64,000 nt of DNA from Lepidurus packardi (taxonomy: Eukaryota; Arthropoda; Branchiopoda; Notostraca; Triopsidae): NCBI GenBank assembly GCA_023053545.1, contig JAKZAN010000004.1, positions 3,844,001 to 3,908,000 of the forward strand, written 5' to 3'. Shown here one piece after another: positions 61,428-64,000 of this stretch. The notes under the pieces were generated by a model. The model saw only the letters and a list, made by a program, of their open reading frames with translations, was not told the DNA's origin and did no database searches. Every line of letters begins with the position of its first letter. The first letter of the stretch is position 1. Made by a program: the position numbers and the translations under genes.

Positions 61428-62520
61428 ATGTCGGCTGTGAAGCTTACGAAGCTTTTTAGCTACCTAAGATTACCTCGACCACAGATGCTAAACCAGACAA
61501 ACTATGTTCCTGCAGTCCAATATCTTCATCATGGTATAGTTTTCCATTTAATTTTAAATATTGATAAATTTCGAGTTTACATGTATATGTCGTCTTATTT
61601 GACTAGGAATGATTGGTCGGAAATCTCTTTTTCCTTGTTTGACGCCGATATTAACAGCAGTACGGTCCTATAAAACCGAGTTGACGATAGAATGGGTTCG
61701 TCCCCCCAAAGTTCCAAGTACAGATCCCTCAAAATCGGGCGATCTTAAGGGACTGCCGGAAATAGACTTGTCCAAGACACCTTTCGCGTTCCAAGAATCT
61801 GAAGAGCTGAAAAAGTAAATCTAATCACGTCAGTTAAAATGAACAAACTTGAACAATTTTTTTTCCTAGTGCCAGCCCGGTTGTAAAGAGACTTCTTTCT
61901 TTGGAGTTTGCACCTTACTCTAAAGCCGTTCAAGTTCATAAGCAGGAACTACTAGGGCAGATCAGACGACATCAGTTTGACACCGGTTCCTTGGAAACTC
62001 GCAGTAAGTTAAAAAGTTACATTGAGTCGGAATAAAAGCTCGAAGAATTTCTAGTCACATGTCTCACTGTACGCATCCGTGCACTACAAAAGCATATGGT
62101 GTCCCTTAAGAAGGATACGAAGAGCAAAATGTTTCTGAAAGAGCTCATTGACCAGCGGTATAAGTACTTGAAATTCTTGCGAAGGAGAGATTACCGCTGT
62201 TATGAATGGTTGTTGGAACAGTTACAGCTGACGTTCAAGGCTAACCCCGAGTAAGTTTTTGCCTAAAAGCTTTTCCTTTCTTTATTAATCTACAAAATAA
62301 TTATGTTTTCATGCTTAGTCCCATGAACCAAGTGACTCGCAAAAGCTCCCTACATTTGCTAACCGATCGCCATTGCCAAAACTTGCGAGAAAAACGTTTA
62401 GAAGCTTACAAGAAAGAGTTAGACGCTAAGAAAGTTGATTTCTTGAAAGAAAAGCAGCAAATCCTTGAGTGGATTGAAGAAGAAGAACGTGCGTTAAATA
62501 TTAGATATGAGAAACAGTAA
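61428..62520 (+). CDS. MRPS15: mitochondrial small-subunit ribosomal protein S15 (bS15m/uS15m)
   Basis: Complete, five exons: 61428-61533, 61658-61814, 61870-62003, 62055-62250 and 62319-62520; phases close to 264 residues. Human MRPS15 is 257. The N terminus is basic and Ser/Lys/Arg-containing with few acidic residues (MSAVKLTKLFSYLRLPRP), as expected for a mitochondrial import signal. The S15 core follows: VVKRLLSLEFAPYSKA, GSLETR, IRALQKHMVSLKKDTKSK and LKELIDQRYKYLKFLRRRDY, the last being the hallmark helix that contacts small-subunit rRNA. A Lys/Glu-rich C-terminal helix ends the protein. AATAAA follows at 62566-62571. The intron positions and the GSLE(T/A)R block match metazoan MRPS15. 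Confidence 0.93.
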
Positions 62521-62999
62521 TTTTAGTCGAATTTTAGTCTAATTTTATGAAATACAGGCATTAAGAATAAAAATGACACTCTACTCGCGGTGTTTAGTTT
62601 TTGGTTTGCGCCCATTTTGAAATTCCCGGCATTCGGAAATTGTTCATTGTCATTTGTTGAAATACACCAATGAGCCGAGCCCACGCTCGCTGACCAGCTT
62701 GGCAAACGGTGCTGACGTTGGCGGCATTAGGAACCATTGCCGAAAGATTTGCCTGGCCGTTCTTTTACCGGGTTCACATTAATCAGATTAATTGAAAGCG
62801 TTGCAAGAAGAAGTCTTGTTTTTCTGACGTGAAGCTTTGAAAAAGTAAGTTTATTCCTTCTTTTAACTATTTTAAACTACTTAACTAGGAGTTCATGGTG
62901 TGAATTTTCCCGTATTTAAACCTGAAAAAGCCTTCTTACTTAACTGAAAAACGTGGCTTTTCCATTACTTGTAGGGGTTGGGTCCAGCTTCCGGCCAAC
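62521..62999. other. MRPS15 3' UTR and calnexin 5' region
   Basis: About 480 bp. Contains the MRPS15 polyadenylation signal on the left. On the right, cattacttgtag just before gggg is a likely acceptor ending a calnexin 5' UTR intron; a donor-like aaaaagtaag lies near 62840. Confidence 0.5.
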
Positions 63000-64000
63000 A
63001 TGAGGGCCACTAAGTTGATCTCCGCAATAAGTTTTCTAGTTTTGCTTTCACTATGCAGCCATATGCGAGTTTTTGCACAGGATGACGATGAAGAAGCTTC
63101 TGTACAAACAGAGGAGGTAGGAAAAGACCACGTTGTAAGGTTCACACGGAGTCTGAGTGCTTTGTTTTTTTGAATTCGAAGGAATCCACAGGACATCGAG
63201 TCACAGTAGAAGAAGTGCCTTATGCGAGTCCTAATCCTATGGGAAGTGTATATTTTGCAGAACATTTTGATAACTCAGAGGACGTGGACGCCCGATGGAC
63301 CAAGTCCCAAGCTAAGAAAGATGGTGCTGATGAAGCCATCGCCAAATATGACGGTAAGAATGCTTCCCAGTTTCACTTTTGTCCTCGTAAACTAACAACC
63401 AATACTGGTCTGCAGGCAAATGGGCAGTCGAAAGTTTACTGAAAGATGCTTTGAAAGGCGATTTGGGCTTAGTCCTTAAGTCGAAAGCCAAGCATGCTGC
63501 TATTTCGGCCATGCTTGATCGTCCCTTCCATTTCACAAACAGACCTTTAATTGTCCAATATGATGTAACCTTCCAAAGTGGACAAGAGTGTGGAGGAGCC
63601 TACTTGAAGCTGATTTCCCACGAATCTGGCATGCGTCTGTCTCAGTTCCATGATAAGACTCCTTACACGATCATGTTTGGCCCGGACAAATGCGGAAATG
63701 ACCAAAAGGTAAAGATGCTGCTTCAAATTTTTTATTTTTTTTTCTTAATAGAATAGTCAATGCAAGAATTTAAACCTCGCTTTGTGTTATGTATGCAAAG
63801 TGCCAAAACGTCTTGCTAGAGCAGATGTGGTAGACTCCAAAGCTGCCAAACTTACATGTTTGATGAGACATTTCACCCTACCAACAACCTTTTGTTCTAT
63901 ATATTGCGCGTTGAAACCTGATGTGTACCGTCCAGAATATTAATTCAATGCCTTTGTTTAGTTACACTTCATCTTCCGGCATCAGAATCCCAAGAACGGT
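63000..64000 (+). CDS. CANX: calnexin, 5' part (truncated by window edge)
   Basis: Exons 63000-63116, 63182-63353, 63416-63708 and 63962 onward, all in phase. ER lectin chaperone that binds monoglucosylated N-glycans. The start MRATKLISAISFLVLLSLCS is a signal peptide, followed by an acidic segment (DDDEEASVQTEE). The globular lectin domain then follows: VYFAEHFD, RWTKSQAKKD, IAKYDGKW, GDLGLVLKSKAKHAAISA, PLIVQYDVTFQSGQECGGAY (Cys of the conserved disulfide) and HDKTPYTIMFGPDKCGND, continuing KLHFIFRHQNPKN. Calnexin rather than calreticulin is favoured by IVQYDV, the extended acidic N terminus and the sequence after YFA; the deciding transmembrane segment is outside the window. About 205 residues are visible. 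Confidence 0.93.

Overview
This is nuclear DNA from a gene-dense, intron-rich animal. Coding sequence is broken into short exons with GT-AG introns, many only 50-150 bp, and genes lie on both strands with no operon logic. The gene set (nucleobindin, IFT88, Toll-like receptor, PLEKHA-type PH protein, core-type alpha-1,3-fucosyltransferase, MFSD6) is metazoan and fits a protostome, most easily a crustacean-like arthropod with a compact genome. DHCR7 and a HORMA-domain meiotic protein argue against a higher insect such as Drosophila. This placement is inference from gene content only.

Layout. 1-3 kb: 5' half of IFT88 (-). 3.9-6.2 kb: complete nucleobindin (-, 9 exons) with a perfect 120-bp tandem duplication in its Gln-rich tail. 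6.2-15.4 kb: accessory region with a decayed MULE/SWIM-type transposase (-), a damaged zinc-knuckle gene (-), a 128-bp hAT-type MITE with a perfect 8-bp target duplication, and a dispersed short motif. 15.4-19.0 kb: complete 4-exon Toll-like receptor (+). 19.4-32.5 kb: very large PLEKHA5/6/7-family gene (-, about 18 exons, about 2,400 residues). 34.7-36.0 kb: intronless short nischarin (+). 37.5-39.4 kb: ALG8 (+). 39.8-40.65 kb: two small divergent ORFs of unknown identity. 40.9-43.9 kb: MFSD6 (-). 43.9-47.3 kb: no gene seen. 47.4-48.7 kb: RNF121 (+). 49.0-50.2 kb: APIP (-). 52.6-54.2 kb: DHCR7 (+). 56.2-57.8 kb: alpha-1,3-fucosyltransferase (+). 59.6-61.2 kb: HORMA-PHD-winged-helix meiotic axis protein (-), head to head with MRPS15 (61.4-62.5 kb, +). 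63.0-64.0 kb: 5' end of calnexin (+), cut by the window edge.

The genes do not form one pathway. Several act in the secretory pathway (ALG8 on the lipid-linked N-glycan, calnexin reading glucosylated N-glycans, the fucosyltransferase finishing them, RNF121 in ER/Golgi quality control, nucleobindin in Golgi Ca2+), but this is probably ordinary background. For most genes I tracked exon phases through every junction and the reading frame closes; those models are strong. Exceptions are stated: the IFT88 exon 2 junctions, the last PLEKHA exon, the N terminus of the transposase and the small unidentified ORFs.

I see no convincing undescribed system. The observations most worth a second look are the HORMA-PHD-wHTH gene, the roughly 80-residue insertion inside the TLR's TIR domain, the multi-zinc-finger transposase relic, the two clean MITEs, and three one-base homopolymer frameshifts that may be consensus errors.
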